Shown here in pieces: positions 22,901-35,769 of a DNA stretch of 64,000 bases; positions within the stretch are counted from its first letter, which is position 1, and the number at the start of each line of letters is the position of its first letter. The notes under the pieces are model-generated. The model was not told the origin of the DNA. It made no database searches and saw only the letters and a program-made list of their open reading frames with translations. The DNA lies in NCBI RefSeq assembly GCF_023278565.1, contig NC_064676.1, forward strand, positions 7,564,001 through 7,628,000, given 5' to 3'. Source of the stretch: Colletotrichum lupini (lineage: Eukaryota > Ascomycota > Sordariomycetes > Glomerellales > Glomerellaceae). The position numbers were made by a program, and so were the translations under genes.

Positions 22901-23953
22901 TGTTGCCCTGCGACACAAATACCAACGGGCAGGATACAGGGGTAAAGGACCACTGTGGCCTTGCTTCCCAGTCCCTCTAGAGGAATCGTACTCCATGTTG
23001 ACCGAGCTTGCAAGTTCCAACTACTGGGGCCCGAGAAGTTGCCACCCAGTCGATTCACGGGTGGGCAAATCCGCCAGGAGTCCGGGATCAAGCCATTCCG
23101 ATTTTGCTCCAAATTCGATCATACAGCGAAGCCGTCCATGACTGCCTTACAAGGCTGTTTCGATATCCAAGTTAAGGGAGAAGAGGAAGGGAGAATTAAT
23201 AACCGGAGATATAAATTACTTAAGACGGTGTTATAACCCTAGGCATACCCTATACGAAGCTCAGTCTTGGCTAATAATCTATCTATCATACCTTAGGTAA
23301 ATGCGAGGAAGAACGCCCGCCCCCGACTCGAGCAAAGTGTTCGGTGAGCACCGATTTCAAAAACGTAGCCATTACTCGTGAAGCCAGTCCAGAGCATTGT
23401 CAGGTGCTACAGGCCCCAAGGGTCGCCCGGCATCTAGCTAGGCAAACTTCTATGGTCTTCTGTAAATATCAGACGCTCTATGCTCTAGGTATAAGTAGTA
23501 GGGCTTCGGGAACCTTTAGAGTTATTGTACTACATTAGGCCGGTGCTCCCCCTTGAACGCCCAGTCTACATGCATCTGAGGTATAAAGTAGCGAGCTCTG
23601 TCTCCTCGCCTTTTGCATCCCGATATCTAGGTGCGAATATAAGAACTATTCGAGGGGCTACATAACAACAAAAGGAATCAAATGAGAGGTTATAGGTAGG
23701 TACAACTAGCCGAGCGACAACTATCTAAATGGACGGTAAGATTTACCCCTATTTAGCGTGCCCGATATCCCCCGAGATAAAATGTGCGCAGTCCCCTACT
23801 TCTTAATATAGAATCCGTTTATGAGCATTGAACCCAAGGCAATGAATGAGAGGTCAAGTTCCTCGAGGTAAAATTAGTAAGCAAAGGCCCAAGGATATAC
23901 ATTTTAGAGACGAGATAATTCCCTTCCAATTATTACCTTTCCTAGGTCTAGGA
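19934..23953. other. Gene-poor degenerate DNA
   Basis: Four kilobases with scattered stops on all frames and no recognised protein. Small open frames exist (for example 22690-23112 minus, about 140 codons, Gly/Cys-rich; 22955-23236 plus), but none has a family motif or plausible gene structure. Likely old duplicated or unique DNA mutated by RIP near the gypsy element. Confidence 0.45.
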
Positions 23954-24162
23954 TGTCAGGCCTCGCTAGTCAGGCCTCGTTAGTTAAGGGATAGCTCAGG
24001 GGGTATAAAGAGGGGGACTAAGTAATAAAGGAGTAGCTTAAGTATATATAGAGCGTTAGTAATATACCTTAAAAAAAGGGTAAATTTTAATAATTTATTT
24101 TTTAAACTTTAATAATAATTAGCTTTTATAAGCTTTTTTTATATATTATATACTTATTAATA
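23954..24162 (+). repeat. 5' LTR of gypsy A
   Basis: 209 bp. The outer 100 bases (TGTCAGGCCTCG..., including GGTATAAAGAGGGGG, a probable TATA region) are nearly unmutated; the inner end is AT-rich and ends TTAATA. Confidence 0.92.
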
Positions 24163-27100
24163 ATTTAAAATTTTTATTTATAAAAAGGACTAGGTTAGAA
24201 ACTTAAAATACTAATAAAAATAAAACGTAGTAAAAGAGCGTAATTAGCGTTATAATAATAAAAAAAGACGACTCTTTTTTATTAAACCCCTTAAAATCGC
24301 CTCTTTTTTAATAAATAAGATAAAAATAAAGTATAATAAGATAAATAATATAATAATAATATAAAAAGACCGTATTATTAAGAGTATTAACGAATTTTAA
24401 ATAAAATAATAAACTTCTTACCCTTACTTATTAATACCTAAACTAAATAATAAGTAATAGGTTAATAAAACTATAAAAATAAGAGCGATAATTAAAAAAG
24501 AAATCCTTATTATAATATATAAAGAGCGCTTATATAAAAAATAAGTAGATTTAGAACGCTTATAAAGCTCTTTAAATAGCCCGGCTCCCGTACTAAGGGC
24601 TATAGTTTTAATTATAATAGCCTCGAACGTTAGTTTTAATATAAATAAAAACGTAAACCCCTAGACTAAGAATAGTTTAATAAGTAAAGCTATATTTAAA
24701 GCGCTATTTAAGTAATAATAAAGTAACGAATTTATATTATTTAAGCCCCTATTTACTAACTTTTTTTTAATTTAAATAAGTATTATAAATAGAACGTTTA
24801 TATTTAGACCGCTATCCTTCCTTAACTTATTATATATTAATAAATTAGTACGGGATTTATAAAGCTTTTTTTTTTAATTATTATTATTATTTTAATTTAT
24901 AAACTTAATAAATAAAAATAGATTATAATAAAGTAGTATATATAGTTAGCTACTTAAGTAGTAGCGTAAAAACCTTTTGAATATATTATATCTTTAATTA
25001 CTAAAGGACCCCTAGGTTTATAATAAACTAAGTTATATAAAAGAAACTAAAGACTTTTTTATAAAATAACTTATTTAATCCCGCTAGTTAAAAAATAATA
25101 ATAAATATATAATTAAATAATACCTTATAAAGCTAAAGAAAGAAAGTTAACGAGTTCGTTAATTATATTAATAAGCTCGAGATGGAACTAAAATATATTT
25201 TAATAAAGAAATAAAGGATTTTTATATTAATAAGTAAGCTATAGTTTAAACTACGTTTCGTAATAATATTATAAATAGAACTTTTACGGACTTATTTATA
25301 ATTAGTATTATTAATAAGACGTATTAAATAATCCTTATTATTAATAAGGAGCTTATAAACGCTCCCTAAGTAATATTTTAATATAAACTTAAACGAGCTA
25401 ATATTAAAATATTAGGGTACTAATAAATTAAATATATAAAGAATACGCCGTAACTCGCTTAATAAAGATATTACGTATCATAATTATAAAAAAACTAGTT
25501 ATATTATAAAACTTACCCATAACTATAAGAATAGTATTAGTAATATTATAACTATAATAAAACTAAGTACCTTATTAATAATTACCCAAGCGTTATATAT
25601 TATAAATATAACTAAAAAGGGTATAAAGCTACTAGTTATTAATTAGACCTTACCCTAATTAAGTAGCGCGGACTAATAACGAGCTTAAATACTATTTTAA
25701 TAAAAAAAGTAATTAGTAATTAATAAGGGTAATACTTAAATATCCCGACTTATATATACTTAAACTACGTATAAGAAAAGCTAAGCGCCCTTATTAATTT
25801 AAAAATAAAAAAGAACGTAGTTAATATCGGGCTATTTAATAACTTTAATACTAATTTACGAATTTACTTATTATTATAGCTAATAAATATTAAGAGTAAA
25901 TAGATAGAGACGCTAAGAAGCTACTATTTACGGCTTCGAATTATTAATAATAATTACGTAACGGAGATATAGCTATATTACTTTATAATAATTAATATTA
26001 TAGCGCTTATACTTATCCTTAGTTTCCCCTAATTAGAGGATATTAACTTATTAATAAGTTAAAAATAAAAGAAATAGTAGTATTTAATTTATAAATAATA
26101 TATTTACTTAAATACTTTAAAGAAAAGGCTATTAAATAACTTAGTTTTAGTAATATTTATATATATTATAATTAACTTAGTTATAAATAGTAACGTAGTA
26201 CTGGCGAGTATAGCTAAGGATTAAAAGCTATATTATTAAGATTTTAATAACTTATTTTTAAAAAAGAAGGCTATTTTATTATTAAATAAAATACTATACG
26301 ATTATTATATTAAGTTAAATAACGCGGCACTTCTTTTTTAAAAACTTATTTACTTATTATTAAACTATAAGCTCGAGATTTTACGTAATTATTTAATAAA
26401 AATAGAGGCTAGGGGCTAAATATACCCCTCTATAAGCCTAGTAAGAATACTCATTTTTTTTATATTTAAAAAAAAAAAAGAGCTATAATTTTACGTTAAT
26501 TATAAAATAATTAATAAAGTTATATAAAAAATAGAACGCTACTATTACTAATTAAAGAGATATTCAATAGACTATTTAATACCTCTATTTTTATAAACCT
26601 AGACCTTAAGAACGTATACTATTATATATATATAGCTAAGGGTAATAAGTAAAAAATAGCTTTTTGTATTAAATACGAGTAGTTCGAGTACTTAGTTATA
26701 CTTTTCGGGCTAATTAACGCACCCGTAACTTTTTAAGCATATATTAATAACCTTCTAAGCGGCTTAGTTAATATTATTTATATTATATACTTAGATAATA
26801 TTTTAATGTATAATAATAATTACGTAGTATATAAAGAGTATATATATAGCGTATTATAAAAGCTATAGTAATAGAACTTATATTTAAATAATAGTAAATA
26901 CGAGTTTTATATATTATATATAAGTTTTTTAAGGTATATTATATTTAATAAAAGTATAGAAATAGAACCTATATATACCGAAGCTATAGCGAATTAGCTA
27001 CTTTTAAAAAATATTAAAAATATATAAACGTTCCTTAAATTTACGGGGTTTTATTATAGATTTATTAATAACTATACTAAGATAACGGTACTTTTAATAA

Positions 27101-30100
27101 ACTTATTAAAAAAAGTAAAACCGGGATAATTAGAGGTATTAATACTTATTATAAAGTTATTTAAGAAGTTATTAATAACATTTATTAACGCGCTAATATT
27201 ATAATATTTTAACCCTATCCTACTTATATAATTATAAATAAATACTTCGGCTTAAGCTATTAACTTAGTAATTACGTAATTATTTAAGGGTAATTAGTAC
27301 TTAATTACTTATAAGTTAAGGAAATTAATAAATATAAAAAGCTATTATAATATAAGAGATACGGAGCTACTAGCTATTATAAACATATTAAAGAACTAAT
27401 AATACTACTTTACTTATAATTAAAATTAGGTTATAGTATTTATAAATTATTTTACTTTATAGTTTTTAAATATAAAAAAGAGACTAAACGGGAAATAGCT
27501 ATACTAACTAAATAAACTTATAGTATTTAATATTAAAATTAGGTTTAAGTTAAGTATAAAAAACCTAGCGAATAGACTATTATAAAAACCTAATTATAAT
27601 AAAAATAATAATAATAATAAAATAAAAGAGCTATTATTAAAAATAAAAAAAGACTTTTATAATATTAAAAATATATAAAAGCTTTTTAAAGTTATAATAA
27701 TAAGATATACGAGGACGAACTATAAGAATAGCTCTTAAATAAAAATAATAATAAGTATTTTAAAAATAGAATTAATAATAATATAAAAAAATAAATAAAA
27801 GAGGTTAAGAGCTCTAGTTTAAGAAAACTCTAAAAAGTATTTTAAAAAGTATAATAGGGCTACGAGCTTAGGGTATTAAAGTTATAATATAATACTTAGA
27901 GAACTATTTAAGCTTATTATTAAAACTATAAATTATAGGTTATTTATTTTATAAAACTCTAATATAATAAAAGTACTTAAAATAATATTTAGTAAGGAGG
28001 GGTTATTAATAATAAGTTAATTATAAGCTACTTAATAAGAAAACGTTTTTATAAAAAATAAGTAATAAATTAAAAAAAAAACTAATAGTCTTATTTAGTT
28101 AAAAAGAAGTAATAATAGAGCTAGGTATATACCTCGAGAGGGCTATTATATTATAATAGCTGCGCTTATATATTATTATATCAGGGGCTAAAGAGGGAAA
28201 TTATTAAAATATATTATAATACGTTTATAATAAGATATTATAATATAAAATAAATAATAATACTATTAAAACGCTATTATTATTAAAATAAAATAAGTAA
28301 AAATATAAAAATTATATTAATACTTATATAATATATTAATAAATAAAGCCTCGTTATTATAAGCTATATAGCTTATTATACTTCTTATTTATTTTAATTA
28401 GGTTATAATAAGAAATATTATTAAATTTTATTATAGGCTTATTTATATTAATTATATTAATTAAGAAGCGCCCTTATAACATAATACTCGTTATAATAAA
28501 CCGATTTATAAAATATAATATTTATATTATTATAAGGACGACTTTTATAGCTTAGGGATTTATAAACCTCTTATTTATAAAAATCTTTATTAAGTTTAAA
28601 ATACTTAAAGAGATCGTTTTTAATAAAGGATCGTTATTTATAAATAAGTTTTAGACTTATTTTTATTACTTCTTAAGAATAAAAAGGCGTCTTAGTACTA
28701 CGTTTTATTTATAAATAAATAGTTAAATAGAATAATAGAACTAATATTTAGAATAATATTTTTATTATTTTTATACCTAAGACTAATCGAATTAAGTATA
28801 GTATTTTTATTTAACTAAGTTTATATATAATAATACTTAGTACTTAGTAATTTATAAAGTATTTATTAAGGCCTTATTTAAGTTTTTATTTACGTACCCT
28901 ATATTAATCTTAATAAGAGCTTAAGATAGTATATAAAATATCTTAGTTAAGGAGCGTATAGCTTAATTACGAGCTAATTAAGAAGCTTTATAACCCTTTA
29001 TATTAAAAGTATGCGAGACGTATAAATAATAAGTTAATAAAGCTAAAATAAATATATTATATAAAGTAAGTAACTAAGTATTATTATTAAAAAAGAATAT
29101 TAAAAAGTAGCGTCTTAGCTAAAAGTTAGTTAATAAGTATTTAGGCCTATTTAAAATTAAATTAATAATTAAAATAATGGGGGTCGCTTATTAACTAAAT
29201 ATATTAATATAATATAAAATATATAATATATTTTATATATCCTTATTTAAGCTATATTAATATTATAAAAAAGCCCTTTAAAAGCCCTTATTTATTAAAA
29301 TATAAACGGGGAGCTATTTTATAAAATAAAAAATACTATATAATATAAAAGGCTAAAGAGGAAGTAATAATACTTAATTTAATAAAAAGAATATAATAAC
29401 GATAAAGATATATAAGAACTAGCTAAGTATATTAAAAACGTAATATTAATTAATATATATAAAAAACGAGTTTTAATTAAGTAGCGTACCCTAGTTCTTA
29501 ATAAGCTTAATAACGTAATAAACTAGTTATTAATAATAAAAAAAGGGGGCTATATAGTTATAATTAAATAATATAAATATATTAATTATAAACCGTTTTT
29601 TTAATTTTTATAACGTATAAAAGGATTACTTTTATTTATAAAGGGACTACTTTTATATATAAAAGAGCTACTTTAATTATTATTCTCGGGGTTATTATAA
29701 AAAATATAATCTCTTTATTATTAATAAATTTATAAATAATTAACTTTAAATACGGAATATAAGCGGAATAATTATATATTAATTAAAGTATTATTTAAGT
29801 AGCGTATTTTATTATAAATAATATAAAGTAGTATAATTATAATATTATTATAAGACGAAGACGTAGTATAAAAAGAGCTTATAGCCGCTTTATTATTATT
29901 ATTATTATTAATAAGGGTCGAGCGGGCTTTTTTATTAGCGCGCTTAAGTACTTTTTACGTATTATTAATAGTAATTTAATAGGTTTATTAGAGCTATAAA
30001 ATAATATTAATAACCTAAATAATAATAATAATAAAATAATAATAAAATAATAAATTTTTAAATCGTAAACGTTATTATTTAAAATAAAAGTAGTATTTTA

Positions 30101-31099
30101 TAAGGTTCGGATTATAAATTCTGCGGACTTAGGGATTTAAAATATTATTAATATAATATATAAAGAAAATAACGGAGTAGTAATAGCGCTAAGTACTTAT
30201 TATATTTTTATAAAAATAGTTTTACGTAATATATTTAATAAAATATATATTAAATCTTGAAAAAGTATTAAATTAAAAAGCGAATTAAAAGTGATAAATT
30301 ATTAACCTAGCTAATTATAATACTTAGTTTTTGAATCGAGCGCTTTATATATAATATAAACGGGGTAGGGGAGCGGGCGTACTTAGTTAACCCTAATTTT
30401 TTTAGTATTCGCTTTTTTTTTTTAATAAAAGTTTATAATAGTTAATATAAATAGTATATAAATAATAATATATATACGAAGTTAAGGTAAATAAAGGGGA
30501 TATTAGGTTTTTTAAATAAACTATTATTATTATTATTATTAAGTATACTTATAGCACTAACGACCGTTCTATTATTAATAATAATAACTTTATAATTAAG
30601 AGTTATATTTATATTAAAACGAGTTAATAATAAATACGGAACGACTTTATAAAAAATTTACTTAAGTATAAGAAATATATAAAAATAAGGATCTAAGAAA
30701 TATTTATTAACTATAATATTTACGTAACGAGGGAGTAGTATAGACGCTAATAAAAATAAGAGATTATATATAAAAAAGAAATTATAAATAAAAAAGAAAA
30801 AAGGAATTTAGAATCGTAGTAGCTTAGAAAGGGGTTAATATTAATAAATAAAAGTAGGGCGACGACTACTTAAGTATTAATAATTATAAAAACGGCTTAT
30901 AAATAAGAGTAACTTAGGAATAGAATTATAAAGTTAATTAAATTTATTATTTAAAATAAAAGGCTTATATTTAGGCTAATAAGCGCCGCTTATACTTACC
31001 CTCGTACTATATATTTAAGGATTTTTTAAATAAGGGATTAATATAATATATATAAATTATAAATAAGCTTTAGGATAAAGCCTAGGGGAGGGAGTATTT

Positions 31100-31308
31100 T
31101 ATTAAGCTTCATTAATTAAACTTTATTAATTAAGGAATAGCTTAAAGAGTATAAAAAAGAGGACTAAGTAATAAAGGAGTAGTTTAAGTATATATAAAGT
31201 ATTAATAATATACCTCGAGAGAAGGGTAGATTTTAATAATTTATTTCTTAAACCCTAATAGTAATTAGCCTTTATAAGCTTCTTTTTTATATTATATACT
31301 TATTAATA
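31100..31308 (+). repeat. 3' LTR of gypsy A
   Basis: 209 bp, starting TATTAAGCTTC where the 5' LTR has TGTCAGGCCTC. Both of its ends are mutated, unlike the outer end of the 5' LTR. Confidence 0.9.
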
Positions 31309-33086
31309 TAAGAAGGTAAGATAATTACTATTATTAGAAAATAGGACTTTATTTAGAAGACTGTTTTTATAAGGATAATAAATTATAATAAGGATTTTTA
31401 AAATAAGAAGTAAATTACTAGCGGTGTGCGTTGGTATATAAGTATGCGATAGAACTAAAGGTCCGTAGAAGTTGGATGCTATAGAGATTAATATATTATT
31501 TATATTAAACTCCTTTTACTGCATATAGACTTACCCTAGTAAATAGCGCGCTTTTTAGCGTAAATTAGTTAATCATAATAGGTTTAATTTATTATTATAG
31601 ACCCCTTCGCCTCCGGTGTTATACTATAGTATTATTATAAAAGACTGGAGTGGGATCAATACCGCGCCTGTGCCCTCTCGAATAGTGGCGGCTATTTATC
31701 TAGCCCCAGGTTAAAACTTATTATAGCGTAAGGTAAGGGGTCCCACTGGCGGCTGTGATCATTAATCCTTGCGAATATCAGATATACCAGGTTGAAGGAC
31801 AGCGCGTATAACAAATATTAGTAGTATTTAACGGGCGCTAAAAGTTTATAAACCCCAGAGCATAGCTAAATCCGCGGGTGCTCGCTATTTAAACACTATC
31901 AAATCAGCAGACAGTCTAGCATCTCTTAGTCGCGTTCTAGGCTGGGCTATTAAAGTACTCGTTGTCCTTTATAATCTCTATACCACGATCCTTAGACGGT
32001 CGATTCGTTAATTCATATATAAACGGTTATGCATTTAAACAAGAGTCCGAGCCCATCCCAACATTACCTAACTAAGTGGGCGTAAATATCTTGCATGTGC
32101 AATAAACTTTAATACCGACGACCACTAACAGCCGGTAGGATCACGGACTTCACGGGCTGCTTTCTCCTCACCTATCTACCGGAATCCGGTCGAGCCGTAA
32201 CGGTTCGGACGCGTTACCGAAGCTAGGGTCGAAAATGGAGACAGACTAATTGGTTTATGTAACCATTATGAGAGTTCGGGGATTCTAATAGGATTGGAGG
32301 CCCGAATTTCCATGCGAGTGCCACGGCCTTTCATTGGGCAGAGGACCGTCTAATGAACCTAGTCATACCATCTCGACACTAATAGCCTCTTAAATCAACG
32401 GTAAAAATGTGGGCGCAGCCAAACCGGTTTGTGGCCAGACCGGGCCGATGAGCGTGGGCAGGGCCCAGGGGACCGTCCTATCTCAAATCAAAACCTTACA
32501 AACTCAGAGCAGTCGGAGGTTGAATTTCTGATTAAAGGAGAAATGTCGGCAATTCAATCAGCGTTAAAGATCATTGTCCGATAATCGTAGCCCTACAGCT
32601 GAACTAGGCTGCCTCGACCTATAATACATGACTAGTGACCGTCCACTTTGCCGCTAGCATTCGTTACCTATTAAGCTTTAAGCATAGACAGTGTATGTTA
32701 AAGACGAGTTTTTATCCGTTCTACGTACGTCTCCCATAATTTCTGCGTTGTTTCGTTTTAGTAGCTTTATTAACAAATCCCATATGTACAGACAAGACAG
32801 GAATACTACGAGGTAAGACTTATGCACACGGGGCACAAAAGACGAGCAGCAAAAATTTCGGATTTCAAGAGTAACGACTACGTACAAAGAGAAAACGACA
32901 CCCTACACTACGACCGACAATATTCTAGCTATAAACACAAGTATCCATCACGAAAGACCAAGTTTACTTACAGGCTTATCGTCGCCTCGCCGCCCCGTTA
33001 CCAGAACATACAGAGCCTCAGGCCAGACGATAATCACACATCCTAAGCACTCTAGCATGACGAGCAACAAGTTTCTACGAACGAAC
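31309..33086. other. Degenerate DNA between gypsy A and the GH7 relic
   Basis: AT-rich near 31309, closer to normal composition from about 31600. Short open frames (32678-32887 minus, 32822-33046 plus) have no recognised content. It includes the 3' flank of the GH7 relic. Confidence 0.45.
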
Positions 33087-34754
33087 TTATTTAACGGTTG
33101 AGCCGATGGGTCCGAAGCGGATGTTGGAGTACGTGACAGTGGCCTAGTTAGTATCGGCGTCAGCTCTATACTTGCCGTTCACTTGGAAGAGAAACGAAGG
33201 GTCACTTACACTGGCAAGACTGTTCTCAACCTCAGCAGGGACACCGGAGGTAGTGGGGCAGTCTCCGCGGGCGGCGCCGGGCTAACCAGCCTTCTCGGGA
33301 GGGTAGACAGAGTCGAGCCAGAGCATATTAGCATAGTAATCATCCCAGAGGGACATCACGAGCACCCACTTACCGCTAAGGGCCGAGTTGAGCTTAGAGA
33401 AGCCTCCGACCTCGGAGAAGCGGTCGCGGTCACCAAACGCCTTGAATTAGGCGGTGCAGAACTCAGGGGTAACGGCGTTACCGAATACGCCGCTAATAGT
33501 CGAGTTAGGCATATTGATCTTGGCGCCGTTCTAGACAAAGTATTACGCGACCTTGTTATTAGAGAACTGGGTGACAACGCTAGGTATTCATAATCAGCTA
33601 CTAAGTCATGGTTTCGCCTATCAAAGGCTAGAGGAAGGACAACGCAGTAGAAGGATAACTTACGTGAACTTCTTAGAAGTATCGACCGTCTTACCCTTAC
33701 TATAGAAGCCGGTAGCACCCATACGGTAGGGGTTAAAGTCACATCCGTTAGCATCGCAGTCGCCAGCGAAGCGGTCCGCGGAGTAGGTGCCGCCACAGCC
33801 GGACGTCTCGCAGACGTGATATGCGTTATTCGTGCATGCGTAGGGTGTCACGGCGAAGGAGTGAGAGTTAGACTCTATCGAAAGGTTAGCAAGAAGGTTC
33901 TAAGGGATGGATAGCAGATATGGCCGAGAAATTGCGTACCCCAGACGTCCATCTCGGCGCAGTAGGCACCGTAGGGACCGACGCCAGCGTTAGTATCGTT
34001 AGATAACGGAACCCAGCCCTCGATGTTGGCCTTGCCGCCGACGAACTTGAGATCACGGGCGCACTGGGCGTCGCAGTATCCAGTGCCGTACTTGGCACCA
34101 GCCTTATTAGTAGGGTACTTAGCCATGCCACCATCCGCGTCCATCTATTACAAAGTAAGTAGCTAATACGGAAGTCTTTCCAACGTTATAATTATCCTCG
34201 AAGATTGTTAACTTACTTGCACAAAGTAGAGGGCACCATTCAGACCACAATCAACCTAGGATAGGTCGACGTCGAAGGCCAGCTCGTTACCTATTGGATA
34301 TTTAGTAACTAACACGAAAGCCTCTTCATTAGCCAGACTAACCTGTCAAAGTGAACATCTCATAGGCCGAGGCCGAGTTCATAAGATAATGACGAGAGCC
34401 AATGTTCTTGCCGTAGGCGTGTTGCGTGACGAACTTCAAGCTGAGAGCGTTACTAGAGGTAGTAACACCGTAAGTAGCAGCGTAGTCAGCGCCCTCGAGA
34501 GAGCACTTGGAGGCGCAATCCGTCGCGGAACTGCAAGCACTGGTCCACTTGTTACCGTCGTAGCAATTAGTGCCGGAGGCATCGTGAAGCCATCTCCAAT
34601 TGTAGTCGATAACAACCTCACCGTTGACGTTGGTACAGCTAGAGGCGGTGCACTTCTACCAGGTCAACTTCGGGTGGGTCTCGGTCTATAGAGTACCTGC
34701 CTACTGAGCAGACACGGCACTGATTACAGCGAGGAGAACGGAGAGTGAAAGCAT
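33087..34754 (-). pseudogene. GH7 cellobiohydrolase/endoglucanase, inactivated by eight Gln-to-stop changes
   Basis: A secreted cellulase of glycoside hydrolase family 7 (retaining hydrolysis of beta-1,4-glucan from crystalline cellulose in the normal enzyme). It begins with a signal peptide MLSLSVLLAVISAVSAQ and ends NIRFGPIGSTVK-stop with no linker or CBM1. Family blocks are in order: [82 protein letters not shown]. The catalytic motif EMDVWE is formed across an intron (donor GTACGC, branch CTAAC, acceptor GATAG), so both acidic catalytic residues remain. Further introns precede MDADGG (GTAAGT...AATAG) and follow KKFT (GTAAGT...CCTAG). In-frame stops occur after SAQ, GTL, LTW, VDLS, KVA, YFV, CTA and EKAG. 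All are TAG or TAA at Gln positions; I see no frameshift. It lies between two inverted gypsy copies. Confidence 0.93.
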
Positions 34755-35560
34755 CTTAAGATGAGATATCAACAGCTAAGGATGTTCTGGCTAGTAAAGA
34801 AGATCATAAGTTCCACGACATCTTGCGTGATCCTATCGGACTTCTTATAGCCCTTCCTGGGACTTTTTAGGAAGTAAACCTTGACGAATACTCTTTCATG
34901 GAGATCCAAGTTCCGTGCGCATTATTAACCAAGACCTCAGTACCAGGCAAGGGATCACCGGGAAGCGCACCGAACATCCCTTTTATCCCATGACCGATAG
35001 GATCTTCCATGCCTACTACGGAGGCATTTATCCGTTGAGCAGTAAACAGAATCGATCCGACTTAGGTAAACAGGCATCTAACGGTCCTCGACAAAATGCT
35101 AGGGGAAACTTTCAACTTGCCCCTGAAGGCTGCGGGAACCGGAGGTCCCCCCCATCGAACAGCAAAGCGTTCCATCAATCGCTCGATGCAATTTAAATTG
35201 CAATCAATCCTCATGTTAGTATAGGTGCGGGGGAGGAGAGGCGTGTCTTCGAGCCCAAGAACGCGGAGTGTACGGTACTAGACGGAATCGGGCCCCGGCA
35301 TCGTATAACACACGAGCTCTAGGTGAGCTAATACTTTTTCTTCTTGAGTCGTGATTTGAATAGGTCATCTACTTTTCCTTCCAGTCCAGATGTCTTTTTC
35401 TAACGGACTCCGTTGAAGTTAACGTGATTGTTGCCGGTCCAACTACAAGTTCAATTTACGATATACTTATCTTCTCGTAGTTGCACCCAAGACCTCATGC
35501 TTGCCAAAGCCAACGATGCCAATACGGAATAAGCACTCGTTACCAAGGCTCTTAGTAAGC
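34755..35560. other. Former upstream region of the GH7 relic
   Basis: No gene recognised. It should contain the old GH7 promoter. One plus-strand open frame (34915-35196) has no recognisable motif. It ends at the target duplication (35556-35560, taagc) of gypsy B. Confidence 0.5.
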
Positions 35561-35769
35561 TATTAATAAGTATATAATATAAGGAAGAAGCTTATAGAGG
35601 CTAACTATTATTAAGGTTTAAGAAATAAATTATTAAAATCTACCCTTCTCTCGAGGTATATTATTAATACTTTATATATACTTAAACTACTCCTTTATTA
35701 CTTAGTCCTCTTTTTTATACTCTTTAAGCTATTCCTTAATTAATAAAGTTTAATTAATAAAGCTTAATA
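35561..35769 (-). repeat. 3' LTR of gypsy B
   Basis: 209 bp. Mutated at both ends (starts TATTAA, ends CTTAATA on the plus strand). Confidence 0.9.

Larger units (their letters stand above)
23954..31308 (+). mobile_element. Ty3/gypsy LTR retrotransposon A, 7355 bp, heavily RIP-mutated
   Basis: LTRs 23954-24162 and 31100-31308 are both 209 bp. The flanking five bases are tagga (left) and taaga (right): a target duplication with one G-to-A change. The purine tract at 31084-31094 gives plus orientation. Reverse transcriptase is at about 26785-26830, where YLDNILMYNNN is readable on the plus strand (family motif YLDDILIYS, second Asp mutated). Everything is rich in TAA/TAG, so no protein can be made. 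The 3' half corresponds to copy C at the window start; the whole corresponds, inverted, to element B. Confidence 0.93.

Noticed and set aside
22690..23112. Minus-strand frame of 140 codons (Gly/Cys-rich)
   Set aside because: Considered as a small secreted protein, but it has no signal peptide, no family motif and sits in degenerate DNA; left as unassigned.
1..31308. Possible telomeric or subtelomeric position suggested by the AT-rich, transposon-rich left half
   Set aside because: No telomere repeat (TTAGGG)n or helicase-type subtelomeric gene is visible; AT-rich TE blocks also occur internally in such genomes.
33183..33593. Plus-strand frame of 136 codons within the GH7 relic
   Set aside because: It is the complement of GH7 coding sequence, which reads family blocks on the minus strand; open only because GC-rich coding DNA often has an open antisense frame.
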